A program made the translations under genes and the position numbers. Shown here piece by piece: positions 17,220 to 26,762 of a DNA stretch of 41,199 bases. The stretch covers positions 187,645 to 228,843 of the forward strand of contig JAPDJH010000004.1 of NCBI GenBank assembly GCA_029259175.1, given 5' to 3'. Numbering within the stretch: the first letter of the stretch is position 1; the number at the start of each line of letters is the position of its first letter. The notes under the pieces were generated by a model. That model was not told where the DNA came from and did no database searches. It saw only the letters and a program-made list of their open reading frames with translations. Source of the stretch: Hadesarchaea archaeon (GTDB lineage: Archaea > Hadarchaeota > Hadarchaeia > Hadarchaeales > Hadarchaeaceae).

Positions 17220-17410
17220 TTGAGGACTTCTCTCCTTACCTCTTCATGATCCACGATTCGCTCTTTCCCTTTTTCATATCTCTCCAAGCGTTTTTTTGCC
17301 CAGTCAGATAGCTCAAGATTTTCAATCAAGTCACGCTTTATCTCTTCAATTTCTGCTTTGAGCTTTATTATCTCTTCTTGGAGATCTTGAAGAGTTAGGG
17401 ATTCAGCCAT
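17216..17410 (-). CDS. Antitoxin partner of the RelE-type toxin
   Basis: This 64-residue charged, mostly helical protein (MAESLTLQDLQEEIIKLKAE, then ELSDWAKKRLERYEKGKERI) has the size and position of a RelE-type antitoxin. The helical, basic C-terminal part probably wraps the toxin. I cannot assign a DNA-binding fold. The ATG at 17410 follows GAGGGG by 6 bases and is preferred over the longer in-frame starts at 17425 and 17470. Confidence 0.75.
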   Translation of the reverse strand: MAESLTLQDLQEEIIKLKAEIEEIKRDLIENLELSDWAKKRLERYEKGKERIVDHEEVRREVLK

Positions 17411-17572
17411 GTGTTTTCCCCTCATTACTTGGGACACTTTCCTTAAATTAGTGTCTTTGAGTGTTCGCAACTCATCCTAGCTGTGAACTCGGCTGCTTTT
17501 TCTATTGCGTTGAGAATGTCTCAGATAGTCCTCGATTTCACGTTTCAAGCATGAACCACCTCGAGCACCCCT

Positions 17573-17581
17573 TTTTTAAAC
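17573..17581 (+). promoter_or_regulatory. TATA box of the enolase operon
   Basis: TTTTTTAAAC lies about 30 bases before the eno start. The 140 bases between the antitoxin and eno otherwise hold nothing I can identify. This is the only clear promoter before the long run of same-strand genes that begins here. Confidence 0.5.
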
Positions 17582-17609
17582 TCCTGGTATGTTTAGGTAA
17601 GTGGTAAGA

Positions 17610-18869
17610 ATGGTACGAATCACAGATCTGCGCGCGCGTGAAATCTTGGACAGCCGCGGGAACGCCACCATAGAGATAGACTTGGTGGTTGAGCACGATG
17701 GAAAGAAAGGCCACGGAAGGGCGGCGGCACCCAGCGGTGCGAGCCGTGGTAAGCACGAGGTGGTGGACTTCCCGAGCGGAGGAGTCAAAGCCGCCATTCA
17801 ACGACTGGAGAAAATCGGTGCCGAGCTGAAGCGGAGAGAGTTTTCCGATCAATCCGCCTTCGACCTCGCACTCAGGGAGATCGACGGAACCGAAAATCTA
17901 TCTCGCATAGGCGGCAACACAACCGTGGCGCTGTCGATGGCGTTTGCGAAGGCGGTCGCTTCGCTAGCAAACAAACCCCTCTTCCAAAGTCTCAACCCGG
18001 AGGCCAAGGGTTTGCCATTCCCTCTCGGAAACGTGCTGGGGGGAGGTAAGCACGCGGGGATGCGGGCGCCGGATATTCAAGAATTTCTGGTTATCCCCGT
18101 GGGAGCAAAAAACGCTGTAGAAGCCGTTTTCACAAACTCGAAAGTGCACAAGCGCGTGAGAAAAACTCTCGAGAAACTAGATCCAACCTTTACGGGCGGT
18201 AAGGGAGACGAAGGGGCCTGGGCACCGAATCTGGACAGTCAAAAAGCTCTGGAAGTGGTCGCCCAAGTGTGTGAGGAGATCTCAAATGAAACCGGTGTCG
18301 AAGTGAGAGCCGGACTCGATGTGGCGGCGAGCAGTTTGTACGACCAGGAAAAAAACCTCTACCACTATAAGAGAGAAGGAAAAACCCGAAGCCCCGGCGA
18401 GCACTTGGATTTCATCGTGGAGTTAATCCGGACGTACAAACTGGCGTATGTGGAAGACCCCATTCAAGAGGAGGACTTCGAAGGGTTTGCCGAAATAACA
18501 GCAAAAGTAGGCAAAGAATGTCTGATCTGTGGTGATGATCTCTTTGTCACCAACGTGGAGCGTATAGAGCGTGGTCTCAAAATGAAAGCAGCGAACTCCG
18601 TTTTGATAAAACCGAACCAAATAGGAACGCTAACCGACACTTTAAAAGCCATCGTCGCCGCGAAAAACCATGACTGCGTCCCGGTTGTTTCTCACCGCTC
18701 AGGAGAAACCACGGACGAGACCATCGCCCACATAGCAGTCGCCTGGGGCTGCCCGTTAATAAAAACAGGGGTTGTGGGTGGTGAGCGAATAGCCAAACTG
18801 AACGAGCTAATCCGCATAGAAGAAATGCTGGGCGCTGAAGCTACCATGCAGCACTTGCCTCTGAAATGA
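17610..18869 (+). CDS. eno: Enolase (phosphopyruvate hydratase)
   Basis: At 419 residues this is a normal-length enolase, interconverting 2-phosphoglycerate and phosphoenolpyruvate. It shows the N-terminal [29 protein letters not shown]-like loop ([17 protein letters not shown]), the magnesium ligand region [26 protein letters not shown], the catalytic lysine in [16 protein letters not shown], and the C-terminal [23 protein letters not shown] at 17610 is used; GTG at 17601 would add three residues. It heads the conserved euryarchaeal eno-rps2-Memo cluster. Confidence 0.97.
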   Translation: MVRITDLRAREILDSRGNATIEIDLVVEHDGKKGHGRAAAPSGASRGKHEVVDFPSGGVKAAIQRLEKIGAELKRREFSDQSAFDLALREIDGTENLSRIGGNTTVALSMAFAKAVASLANKPLFQSLNPEAKGLPFPLGNVLGGGKHAGMRAPDIQEFLVIPVGAKNAVEAVFTNSKVHKRVRKTLEKLDPTFTGGKGDEGAWAPNLDSQKALEVVAQVCEEISNETGVEVRAGLDVAASSLYDQEKNLYHYKREGKTRSPGEHLDFIVELIRTYKLAYVEDPIQEEDFEGFAEITAKVGKECLICGDDLFVTNVERIERGLKMKAANSVLIKPNQIGTLTDTLKAIVAAKNHDCVPVVSHRSGETTDETIAHIAVAWGCPLIKTGVVGGERIAKLNELIRIEEMLGAEATMQHLPLK

Positions 18870-18909
18870 GCTTTAATGCTCCTAACAAAAAAAATAATGG
18901 GGAGGAAAA

Positions 18910-19533
18910 ATGAGCACAAGCGAGTTTGCCGAGGTCAAACTCATAGACTTCAGCACCTATCTGGTCAACGGCGTGCACATAGGAACTAGGCAGAAAACCG
19001 GCCACATGCAGAAATATATTTATCGGACCCGCCCCGATGGGCTCTACATCCTCGATGTCCGGAAGACCGATGCCCGCATAGAAATCGCTGCCAAGTTCAT
19101 CGCGCGGTACGATCCCTCTCAGGTAGTGGCCGTTTCGGCTAGACAATACGGACAGTTTCCGGTGAAAAAATTTGGAGAGGTCACGAGAATAAACACCATA
19201 ATTGGAAGGTTTATTCCCGGGACATTTACCAACCCCAAATATCCTGGCTTTATAGAGCCTGAACTTGTGATAATCTCCGACCCGCTCGCGGATGAACAGC
19301 CTCTGACCGAAGCGGCACAGGTGGGGATTCCCGTTATTGCTCTCTGCGACTCCGACAACGAAACCACAAATGTTGATCTCGTTATCCCCACCAACAACAA
19401 AGGACGGAAAGCGCTGGCATTGGTGTACTGGTTGCTGGCCAGACAAGTGCTCATGGCTCGAGGCGAGATCACATCGGATAAACCTTTCGAACTCACACCG
19501 CAGGATTTCGAGCCAAAACCTGGTGGTGGATAG
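18910..19533 (+). CDS. rps2: Ribosomal protein S2 (uS2)
   Basis: A 207-residue archaeal uS2. HIGTRQKTGHMQKYIYRTRP, GLYILDVRKTDARI, ARQYGQFPVKKFGE, GRFIPGTFTNP and the GIPVIALCDSDNETTNVDLV motif are diagnostic. GGGGAGG ends 7 bases before the ATG. The 40-base gap from eno contains an A run and no obvious terminator in the sense direction, so transcription likely continues from eno. It overlaps the Memo gene by one base. Confidence 0.97.
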   Translation: MSTSEFAEVKLIDFSTYLVNGVHIGTRQKTGHMQKYIYRTRPDGLYILDVRKTDARIEIAAKFIARYDPSQVVAVSARQYGQFPVKKFGEVTRINTIIGRFIPGTFTNPKYPGFIEPELVIISDPLADEQPLTEAAQVGIPVIALCDSDNETTNVDLVIPTNNKGRKALALVYWLLARQVLMARGEITSDKPFELTPQDFEPKPGGG

Positions 19534-20381
19534 TGCGCTACCCTTCTAGTTTCGAAAGCATGACGATTGTTCGCGAACGTTCCCAGCTGATTTCGCTCAT
19601 CGAAAGATGCTATTTGCATCCGCTGGGGCCCGGAGCTCTCCCGCAACTAAGCGAGAAAAGGAAGGGAAAGATCAAAGGAGCGATCGTCCCCCACGCAGGT
19701 TATGAATACTCGGGACCCGTAGCGGCCCACGTGTACAAAGCACTCGCCTCTGATGGATTTCCAAAAACATTCATAATTCTGGGTGGAGACCATGTCGGTT
19801 TTTCCCATGCGGTCACCACCACCGAAGACTTTGAAACGCCTCTCGGCGTCGTGAACGTTGATCGCGAACTCGCCGACAGAATGGGTCTAGAAGAAAATCT
19901 GGATGTCCACTCGGACGAGCACGCCATCGGTATGCAGTTGCCATTTTTGCTCCACATCTCTTCCACATTTAAATTCGTTCCAGTGTACGTGCCGTCTTCT
20001 AGCCTCCAGGTTGCGAAAACTGCCGGAGAAAAGATAGGTAGGGCCATCAAAGGGGAAGACGTGGTTCTCATCGCATCGACTGATTTTATGCACGCGGGGC
20101 CGAGCTACGGATACCCGCCGCCGCCAGGCGTGAAAGTGAACGAGTTCATCGAAAAACAGGACAAGCTGGCCATCGACGAAATCCTGAAACTGTCTCCAAA
20201 AACCTTGTGGGAAATTGTTCACAAAAACAACATCTCAGTGTGCGGAGTAGGGGCGGTCGCCTGTTTGCTTTACGCGCTCCGAGGCATTGCAAACACCGCA
20301 AGACTATTGAAGCATGCTTCGTCCTATGACGTGTCTCCTGCTCCAGATGCCGTGGGGTACGCGGCCATTGTTTTCGAGTGA
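19533..20381 (+). CDS. Memo family protein
   Basis: The 282-residue protein belongs to the MEMO1 family, structurally related to extradiol dioxygenases. Conserved metal-site histidines appear in VPHAGYEYSGPVAAHVY, in SDEHAIGMQLPFL and in DFMHAGPSYGYPP, and the CGVGAVACLLYALR motif near 230 is present. The archaeal role is unknown, though the gene is regularly found in this ribosomal/isoprenoid cluster. GTG at 19533 overlaps the rps2 stop; an internal ATG at 19560 is a possible alternative. Confidence 0.9.
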   Translation: MRYPSSFESMTIVRERSQLISLIERCYLHPLGPGALPQLSEKRKGKIKGAIVPHAGYEYSGPVAAHVYKALASDGFPKTFIILGGDHVGFSHAVTTTEDFETPLGVVNVDRELADRMGLEENLDVHSDEHAIGMQLPFLLHISSTFKFVPVYVPSSSLQVAKTAGEKIGRAIKGEDVVLIASTDFMHAGPSYGYPPPPGVKVNEFIEKQDKLAIDEILKLSPKTLWEIVHKNNISVCGVGAVACLLYALRGIANTARLLKHASSYDVSPAPDAVGYAAIVFE

Positions 20382-20390
20382 GGAGATCAA

Positions 20391-21185
20391 ATGGCATCGA
20401 AAAAACCTCTGATTGTGAAGCTCGGGGGAAGCGTTATTACAGATAAGAAAAGGCCCTTTACCATCAGAAAGCGAGAGCTAGCACGGCTCTCCCGCGAACT
20501 ATCCGGCTCTAGATATCCCCTCATTGTGGTCCACGGAGGCGGGTCGTTCGGGCACCCGGTCGCAGCCAAATACCAGTTAGAACAGGGATACAAACACCCT
20601 GCGCAGCGGATCGGCATCACGCTCACACGCTTGGCCATGAATCGTCTGAACACCGCTGTGGTATACTCCCTCTACTCGGCCGGTTTGCCCGCAGTTTCGA
20701 TACAACCATCGGCATGTATGACTTTAGACAACGGAAAGATAAAAACAGCAAATCTGTCTCCGATAAAAAAGATGTTGAAGCTGGAGATGGTTCCCGTGCT
20801 CTACGGAGATGTTGTTTTCGACGAAATGCGCGGCGTGGGGATTCTCTCAGGCGACCAGTTGGTGTCCTATCTCGCCCGAAGGCTGGCCGCTAGACGAGTG
20901 ATCGTGGGAGTCGATGTAAACGGTGTTTACACCTCCAATCCCAAACTTGACAAAAACGCGAGACTTCTCCCGCTCATCACTCCGAGCACTTGGAAGGAGC
21001 TCTCCTTCGGATTTGACGAAAAGACAAAAGACGTAACGGGAGGCATGGGATATAAAATCGAGGAGTTGCTGAAACTAGCAAAAGCTGGTATCGAATCTGA
21101 AATCGTGAATGCACTAAAACCAGGAACGATTCACCAACTAGTCACAGGAAAAAAAGGTTTAGGGACAATTATTAGGGGTAAGTGA
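20391..21185 (+). CDS. ipk: Isopentenyl phosphate kinase
   Basis: This 264-residue amino-acid-kinase-fold enzyme phosphorylates isopentenyl phosphate to isopentenyl diphosphate in the archaeal alternative mevalonate route. It has KLGGSVITDKKRPFTIR at the N-terminus, VHGGGSFGHPVAAKY with the family histidine, GILSGDQLVSYLARRL, and DVTGGMGYKIEELLKLAK. The presence of the KxxxPF-like loop and the next gene (IPP isomerase) supports IPK over other kinases of the fold. No mevalonate kinase is adjacent, although it often sits before ipk in related genomes. Confidence 0.93.
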   Translation: MASKKPLIVKLGGSVITDKKRPFTIRKRELARLSRELSGSRYPLIVVHGGGSFGHPVAAKYQLEQGYKHPAQRIGITLTRLAMNRLNTAVVYSLYSAGLPAVSIQPSACMTLDNGKIKTANLSPIKKMLKLEMVPVLYGDVVFDEMRGVGILSGDQLVSYLARRLAARRVIVGVDVNGVYTSNPKLDKNARLLPLITPSTWKELSFGFDEKTKDVTGGMGYKIEELLKLAKAGIESEIVNALKPGTIHQLVTGKKGLGTIIRGK

Positions 21186-21186
21186 G

Positions 21187-22263
21187 ATGCGGACTACTCG
21201 GATGAGAAAGAGTGAACATCTGGAAATCTGCTTACGCAGAGATGTGGAAGCCATTCTGAAGAGCACGGGATTTGAAGACGTTGAGTTGATCCACGATGCG
21301 CTACCAGAAGTGGATTTTGATGAGATTTCCCTCAAAACGACTTTTCTGGGTAAAAAGCTCCAGGCTCCCGTGATGATTTTGCCAATGACCGGAGGACACC
21401 CAAGGGGTGGTCGCCTCAATCTCCTGATGGCCTCAATCGCGCAGGAGTTCGGATTGGCCTTTGGAGTAGGAAGTCAACGTGCGGGTCTGGAAAACCCGCG
21501 CCTCATGTCCACCTACAAGGTGAGAAAGGTGGCCCCCGACGTGTTCCTGCTGGGCAACCTCGGGATTCCACAACTCTTGGGAAAGAAGGGCCCACAATTG
21601 GCTCGCTACGCAGTGGAAAGCATAGATGCCGATGCGCTATCCATTCACTTGAATCCCCTCCAAGAGGTCGTCCAGCCCGAGGGTCAGCCCACATTTCGTG
21701 GAGGGTTGCGAGCCATATCGAAGGTGTGCAACACATTGGATGTGCCAGTCATCGTTAAAGAAACGGGTGCCGGAATAAACCGCCGTGTGGCCAAAAAACT
21801 TGTGTCTGCTGGAGCCGCTGCAATCGATGTGAGCGGTGCTGGCGGAACGTCTTGGGCGGGTGTAGAACTCCACCGAGCCGGGAGAGGACTCGGGGCCACG
21901 TTTTGGGATTGGGGCATACCCACTGCTGTCGCCGTCATAGAAGTGGCGGAATCGGTTTCGGTTCCCGTTATAGCAAGCGGAGGAGTGCGCTCCGGTCTGG
22001 ACGCCGCAAAAGCTCTGGCACTCGGCGCCGATCTGGTTGGTTTGGCCCTGCCAGTACTAAAAGCGGCTGCAAAGGGGGAGAAATCCCTTAGACAATTTCT
22101 AACGTCCTTTTTGCTTGAGCTGAAAGCAGCCATGTTTCTATGCGGGTGCAAAAATCTGAAAGAGTTGTGCAACACCGAGGTGGTGATAACCGGCAGAACA
22201 GCCGAATGGCTCACAGCTAGAGGATTTTCGATCACCAAACTCTGCAGAGGTAAAAGAAGATGA
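21187..22263 (+). CDS. fni: Type 2 isopentenyl-diphosphate delta-isomerase
   Basis: A 358-residue FMN-dependent isomerase of the Idi-2 type, converting isopentenyl to dimethylallyl diphosphate. Key segments are R-K-S-E-H-L near the N-terminus, MILPMTGGHPRGGRLNLLMA, FGVGSQRAGLENP, HLNPLQEVVQPEGQPTFRG, VKETGAGINR and ASGGVRSGLDAAKALALGAD, the last two for FMN phosphate. It begins 1 base after ipk and overlaps rnj by 4 bp, which ties it to the lipid precursor operon. Confidence 0.95.
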   Translation: MRTTRMRKSEHLEICLRRDVEAILKSTGFEDVELIHDALPEVDFDEISLKTTFLGKKLQAPVMILPMTGGHPRGGRLNLLMASIAQEFGLAFGVGSQRAGLENPRLMSTYKVRKVAPDVFLLGNLGIPQLLGKKGPQLARYAVESIDADALSIHLNPLQEVVQPEGQPTFRGGLRAISKVCNTLDVPVIVKETGAGINRRVAKKLVSAGAAAIDVSGAGGTSWAGVELHRAGRGLGATFWDWGIPTAVAVIEVAESVSVPVIASGGVRSGLDAAKALALGADLVGLALPVLKAAAKGEKSLRQFLTSFLLELKAAMFLCGCKNLKELCNTEVVITGRTAEWLTARGFSITKLCRGKRR

Positions 22264-23588
22264 TCGAGATTTTGCCCATTGGTGGAATGAACGAGGTTGG
22301 ACGCAACATGACTGCCATCGGATTCGATGGGGAGTACATAGTTGTGGATATGGGGATACGACTGGATAGCATCATAGGGTTCGACGATGTGGACATCGGG
22401 CGAATGAGTCGTGCGGAGCTCATCAATCTCCAAGCAATACCCGACGATACGGATTTCAGAGGCAACAAAGTAAAAGCCATTCTTCTCTCACATGGACATC
22501 TAGATCACATCGGAGCTGTCGGAAAGCTGGCCACCAGCTACAATGCGCCGATCTACGGGACGCCATACACAATCCGGATATTAAAAAAATTGTTGCGGGA
22601 AGAACACTTTCCAACTCCTTCGCAGCACCTTATTCGGGCTGTGCTACCGAAAGCCACTCTGCGGTTTGATAACGTGAGAGTCGAATTCATTCCAGTCACT
22701 CACAGCATACTGCACACGGTCGCGATAGCAATACATCATGAAAACGAGACAGTTCTCGTCGCATCCGATTTCAAGCTAGACGAGCACCCATTGTTGGGTC
22801 CGCTCACGGATACGGAGGGTTTGTGCCGGCTCCGCAAGGACAACAATTGTTTAATCGCGCTTGTGGGCTCGGTGAGAGCCGACGAACCGGGAACGACCCC
22901 CTCGGAAGCAGAAGTGCGTGATATGCTCAAAAAAGTGATGGAGGAAAGCGCAGACAGCGGAGGACTGCTCTATATCAGCACTTTTTCGTCCCACATGGCC
23001 CGGCTGAAGTCGATCGTGGATCTCTCATATGAGCTCGGGCGAACTCCTGTAATGGTGGGGAGATCTCTGAAGAATTATTGTAGTGCCGCGACGGAGTTGG
23101 GATTGGTCGAATTTCCCCGCGAACTGGAGATATACGGACGCCCCAACACTGCAAAAAAGGTAATGAAGCGAATAGAAAATCGAAGGCAGGACTATGTGAT
23201 TATTTGCACCGGGCACCAGGGAGAACCCACTTCGGTTCTCACTCGCATTGCAGACGGCAAGCTGCCGCCTCGAGTCCGAAAGGGGGATCACGTCATCTTC
23301 TCGAGTAGCGTGATACCGAGTCCGATCAACCAAGCGAATCGGGCGGAGCTTGAAGCGAAACTGGAAGTTCAGGGGGCAGAGATTCACCGGGACGTGCACG
23401 CTTCGGGACACGCCAGGAGAGAGGATATCAAAAAGTTTCTCAAAATGGTGGCTCCAGATGTAGTGGTACCCTGTCATGGCACTCCAGAAAAACTCCACGC
23501 GATGGCAACTATCGCTGCTGAACTCGGATACACCAAAAACACCATCCATCTCTTGAAAAACGGGACGGCGATACATGTGGGGGGATGA
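22260..23588 (+). CDS. rnj: Archaeal ribonuclease J
   Basis: A metallo-beta-lactamase/beta-CASP nuclease of 442 residues. It has the metal motif LLSHGHLDHIGAVG (HxHxDH at 78-83), FIPVTHSILHTVAI, ASDFKLDEHP, the beta-CASP TFSSHMARLKSIVDL, GHQGEPTSVL, SGHARREDI and VVPCHGTPEKLHAMA. Archaeal RNase J is mainly a 5'-3' exonuclease in mRNA decay. It is about 100 residues shorter than bacterial RNase J, which has an extra C-terminal domain. It overlaps fni and idsA by 4 bp each. Confidence 0.93.
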   Translation: MIEILPIGGMNEVGRNMTAIGFDGEYIVVDMGIRLDSIIGFDDVDIGRMSRAELINLQAIPDDTDFRGNKVKAILLSHGHLDHIGAVGKLATSYNAPIYGTPYTIRILKKLLREEHFPTPSQHLIRAVLPKATLRFDNVRVEFIPVTHSILHTVAIAIHHENETVLVASDFKLDEHPLLGPLTDTEGLCRLRKDNNCLIALVGSVRADEPGTTPSEAEVRDMLKKVMEESADSGGLLYISTFSSHMARLKSIVDLSYELGRTPVMVGRSLKNYCSAATELGLVEFPRELEIYGRPNTAKKVMKRIENRRQDYVIICTGHQGEPTSVLTRIADGKLPPRVRKGDHVIFSSSVIPSPINQANRAELEAKLEVQGAEIHRDVHASGHARREDIKKFLKMVAPDVVVPCHGTPEKLHAMATIAAELGYTKNTIHLLKNGTAIHVGG

Positions 23589-24589
23589 GATTGGATGTCC
23601 TCAAATATCTGATGGATAGGGTAAAGATAGTAGATAAAGAACTCGACAGATGGGTTCCCAAGAACTTGAGGCCAAAAATTCTCGCCCAAGCAACGCGTCA
23701 CCTTCTAGAAGCAGGGGGAAAACGCCTACGGCCCTGCTTGGTGATTCTCTCCTGTGAAGCGGTGGGAGGAAAAACCAAAGACGCTCTGGAAGCCGCCGCA
23801 GCAATCGAGCTATTGCACACATTCACCCTCATCCACGACGACATCATGGATCACGACGAGATCAGGCGTAATGTCAAGACCGTTCACGTGCTGTGGGGAG
23901 AACCGATTGCGATCGTCGCCGGAGATGCCCTTTTCGCAAAAGTTTTCGAAGCTCTGGCTGCAAACATGCAACGGCTGGGGGTGGATGGAAGGAGAGCAGC
24001 AGAAGTCCTCGACATCGTGAGCAAAGCAAGTTTCGAGATCTGCCGAGGGCAGACTAAGGATTTGCTCATGGCGAAAAAACGGCGTGTAACAGAGGAGGAA
24101 TATCTAGATATGATCGCTGGTAAAACAGGGGCGCTGATAGAGGCGTCCATGAGAGTTGGTGCGCTGCTAGGTGGTGGGACCCGAAAGCAAGTAGACTTGC
24201 TCGGCAGATACGGAATGCTGATCGGTATGGCCTTCCAAATACGGGATGATGTGCTGGGAATAATCGGGGAAAAGCGCAAGTTCGGCAAGCCCATTGGCAG
24301 CGACATCCAAGAGGGGAAAAAGACGCTGCTCGTGGTCAAGGCTCTGGAGCGGCTGGATCCGAAAGACCGCAGGACTCTGTTGCGATTGTTGGGGAAGAAA
24401 GACATCACAAGAAAGGAGATGCGCAAAGCTATCGGCCTGCTGGAGAAGACGGGTGCCATTGAATACGCATCACGTAAAGCCGAGGCAATGGTGAACGAGG
24501 CAAAAAAGCTTTTGGGAGAGCTTCCGGAGTCCCGAGCAAAAAATGCTCTACTCAGGATTGCTGATTTCGTGATACACAGAGAGATTTAG
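23585..24589 (+). CDS. idsA: Short-chain isoprenyl diphosphate synthase, probably GGPP synthase
   Basis: The 334-residue prenyltransferase has the first aspartate-rich motif LIHDDIMDHDEIRR (near 82-95), the second QIRDDVLG (near 218) and GGKRLRPCLVIL for IPP binding. Phe sits five residues before the first Asp, as in archaeal type I GGPP synthases, so geranylgeranyl diphosphate for ether lipids is the expected product; farnesyl diphosphate is an alternative. ATG overlaps the rnj stop by 4 bp. With ipk and fni it forms a complete C5-to-C20 section. Confidence 0.93.
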   Translation: MRLDVLKYLMDRVKIVDKELDRWVPKNLRPKILAQATRHLLEAGGKRLRPCLVILSCEAVGGKTKDALEAAAAIELLHTFTLIHDDIMDHDEIRRNVKTVHVLWGEPIAIVAGDALFAKVFEALAANMQRLGVDGRRAAEVLDIVSKASFEICRGQTKDLLMAKKRRVTEEEYLDMIAGKTGALIEASMRVGALLGGGTRKQVDLLGRYGMLIGMAFQIRDDVLGIIGEKRKFGKPIGSDIQEGKKTLLVVKALERLDPKDRRTLLRLLGKKDITRKEMRKAIGLLEKTGAIEYASRKAEAMVNEAKKLLGELPESRAKNALLRIADFVIHREI

Positions 24590-24593
24590 ACAG

Positions 24594-26294
24594 GTGATGG
24601 CTCTGGAGGAAGAACGAGCAGAGATTATGAGATGGGTTCTGGCAAACGCCGTTGAACACGAAGGACGGGCCGACGTCAACGCCGTGGTGAAGAAAATACT
24701 GGCTGAACGACCGCAGTGGAAATCCAGAATAAAAGAGCTGCTCCCGCTCGTCCGTGGTGTAGTTCTCGAGGTGAACACCATGGGCGCCAACGAGCAGGAA
24801 AAAATGTTAAAAGAACTCGGTGGAGTGCCAGAAACCGCAAAGGAGGAGAAAAGAGGGCTTCCGGAGCTGCCCCGAGCGGAGGAGCTCAAATCAATAGTCA
24901 CCAGGTTTGCGCCCAATCCCAATGGGCCATTACACCTCGGTCATATCAGGGCCGCGATTTTGAGTCACGAATACGCCCGAAAATACAATGGGAAATTCAT
25001 ATTGCGATTCGAAGACACCAATCCCGAAAACGTTCGGCCCGAGATGTACGATCTGATAAAACAGGATTTGCGCTGGCTGGGCCTCAGCTGGGATGAAGAA
25101 TACGTGCAGTCTGATAGACTAAATGTTTACTACGACTTCGCTGAGCGGTTGCTCTCCGAGGGAAAGGCCTATGTGTGCACGTGTGCGGTGGAGCAGTTCC
25201 GATCTCTGCGCGATCGCGGTGGGGCTTGCGCGTGTCGCGGGCTCTCGCCAGCGGAAAACATGCAGCGCTGGAACCGAATGCTGGCCGGTGACTACAAGGC
25301 CGGAGAGGCCGTTCTCCGAATAAAAACAGATCTGAAACATCCGAATCCTGCCGTTCGTGAGTGGCCAGCGTTTAGAATCGTTGAAACACCGCACCCCCGG
25401 GTTGGCAGCAAATACCGTGTTTGGCCCCTCTACAACTTCGCGGTTTCGATCGACGACCACGAAATGGGAGTTACGCACATCTTCAGGGGAAAAGAACACG
25501 AGGTCAATGAAGAACGACAGCGCTTTCTCTACGCCCACTTGGGATGGGAGTATCCAGTAGCGATTCAGTACGGACGATTGAGCATTCCGGGAGGGGAGCT
25601 GAGCAAGACGGCCATAGTAGAGGCGGTTAAGAAAGGAGAGTTGTCCGGTTATAACGATGTGAGGCTGGCCACGCTGGCGGCGCTGAGACGTCGTGGCTTT
25701 CTTCCCGAGACCCTGAAAAAAGTGATTATGGATTTGGGAGCAACGCTCGTGGACTCCTCTCTCAGCTGGGAAACACTATACGCGTACAACCGGAAGTTTG
25801 CGGATCTGAAAGCCATGCGTCTCTTTTTTGTGCCAGATCCCATAGAAATCCTAGTTCGCAAAACCCCATCATTGAACGACGTACGACTGCGCAACCACCC
25901 CTCCAATCCGGAGGCTGGAGAAAGAATAGTACCAATCGACAGGCGAGGCAGCGAGGCGCGTTTCTGGATACCAAAGGCTGACGCGGTCAAGTGGAAGGAG
26001 GGAGACATCGTTCGCCTCAAGGATTTGATGAACGTGGTGATCAAAAGAAAAGGGGTAAGAATCGAGGCGGAGTTCTTCGGCTTCGGCCTTCTGGATGTGC
26101 CAAAGATTCAATGGGTCTCGCGCGGAGCACTCGAAATGGATGTGCTCATGCCGGATGCGACAACCATCTCCGGCTTGGTAGAACCCACTGTTGCCAGTTT
26201 GACGGTGCCTCTCATCGTACAATTCGAGAGATTTGGCTTCGCACGCATTGAACGAGTGAGTCCAAAACCTTTAGCCGTGTTCGCACACACGTGA
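24594..26294 (+). CDS. gltX: Glutamyl-tRNA synthetase, archaeal type
   Basis: The 566-residue class I synthetase charges tRNA-Glu and, in most archaea, also tRNA-Gln for later amidation. The HIGH signature appears as NGPLHLGHIRAAILSHEYA (near 110) and the KMSKS equivalent as GGELSKTAIVEA (near 335). A CTC...CACRG cysteine cluster near 195-222 suggests zinc binding. The beta-barrel C-terminal part is of the archaeal/GlnRS kind. The first 90 residues (ALEEERAEIMRWVLANAVEH) are the archaeal N-terminal extension. Start could be GTG 24594 or ATG 24597. Confidence 0.95.
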   Translation: MMALEEERAEIMRWVLANAVEHEGRADVNAVVKKILAERPQWKSRIKELLPLVRGVVLEVNTMGANEQEKMLKELGGVPETAKEEKRGLPELPRAEELKSIVTRFAPNPNGPLHLGHIRAAILSHEYARKYNGKFILRFEDTNPENVRPEMYDLIKQDLRWLGLSWDEEYVQSDRLNVYYDFAERLLSEGKAYVCTCAVEQFRSLRDRGGACACRGLSPAENMQRWNRMLAGDYKAGEAVLRIKTDLKHPNPAVREWPAFRIVETPHPRVGSKYRVWPLYNFAVSIDDHEMGVTHIFRGKEHEVNEERQRFLYAHLGWEYPVAIQYGRLSIPGGELSKTAIVEAVKKGELSGYNDVRLATLAALRRRGFLPETLKKVIMDLGATLVDSSLSWETLYAYNRKFADLKAMRLFFVPDPIEILVRKTPSLNDVRLRNHPSNPEAGERIVPIDRRGSEARFWIPKADAVKWKEGDIVRLKDLMNVVIKRKGVRIEAEFFGFGLLDVPKIQWVSRGALEMDVLMPDATTISGLVEPTVASLTVPLIVQFERFGFARIERVSPKPLAVFAHT

Positions 26295-26304
26295 GGTGAA
26301 AGCC

Positions 26305-26754
26305 GTGGAAGAAATCGACAGCGTTGATCTCAAGCTTTTGCGTGCGCTCGCGAAGAACTCCAGAGTGTCTCTGAAAGAACTGAGCAGGGAACTGGGGCTG
26401 AGCATTTCGGGAGTAAAGAGAAGGATAGACAAGCTTCGAAAAAAGGGCATAATAAAGGGTTTCTCGATAGTCATAGACTCCAAAAAATATGGATGGGAGA
26501 TAACTGCCTTCGTAAAAGTGGATGTGGAATCCAGATCCATAAAGGAGCTCGCAGACAGCTTGTTGAGAAAGCGCGAGGTGTGCGAAGTCCACAAAATCGC
26601 TGGAGGAGATTCGCTGCTGATAAAACTTCGAACGAGAACCATGGATGATCTAAACAAGTTCATTGAGGACAACATTGCTTCGCGGGACGGAGTGCGAAAC
26701 GTGTCCACCATGCTGTCGATGGAGTGTTTCAAGGAAACGCTGGCTGCCGTATAG
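26305..26754 (+). CDS. Lrp/AsnC-family transcriptional regulator
   Basis: A 149-residue protein with an N-terminal helix-turn-helix (DLKLLRALAKNSRVSLKELS, then ELGLSISGVKRRIDKLRKKG) and a C-terminal RAM/AsnC ligand domain (VCEVHKIAGGDSLLIKLRTR). GTG at 26305, 5 bases after GAGGTGA, is preferred over GTG at 26296. It follows gltX by 10 bases and precedes a small gene by 8, so it is probably co-transcribed. The effector and targets are unknown. Confidence 0.9.
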   Translation: MEEIDSVDLKLLRALAKNSRVSLKELSRELGLSISGVKRRIDKLRKKGIIKGFSIVIDSKKYGWEITAFVKVDVESRSIKELADSLLRKREVCEVHKIAGGDSLLIKLRTRTMDDLNKFIEDNIASRDGVRNVSTMLSMECFKETLAAV

Positions 26755-26762
26755 GGGAAAGC

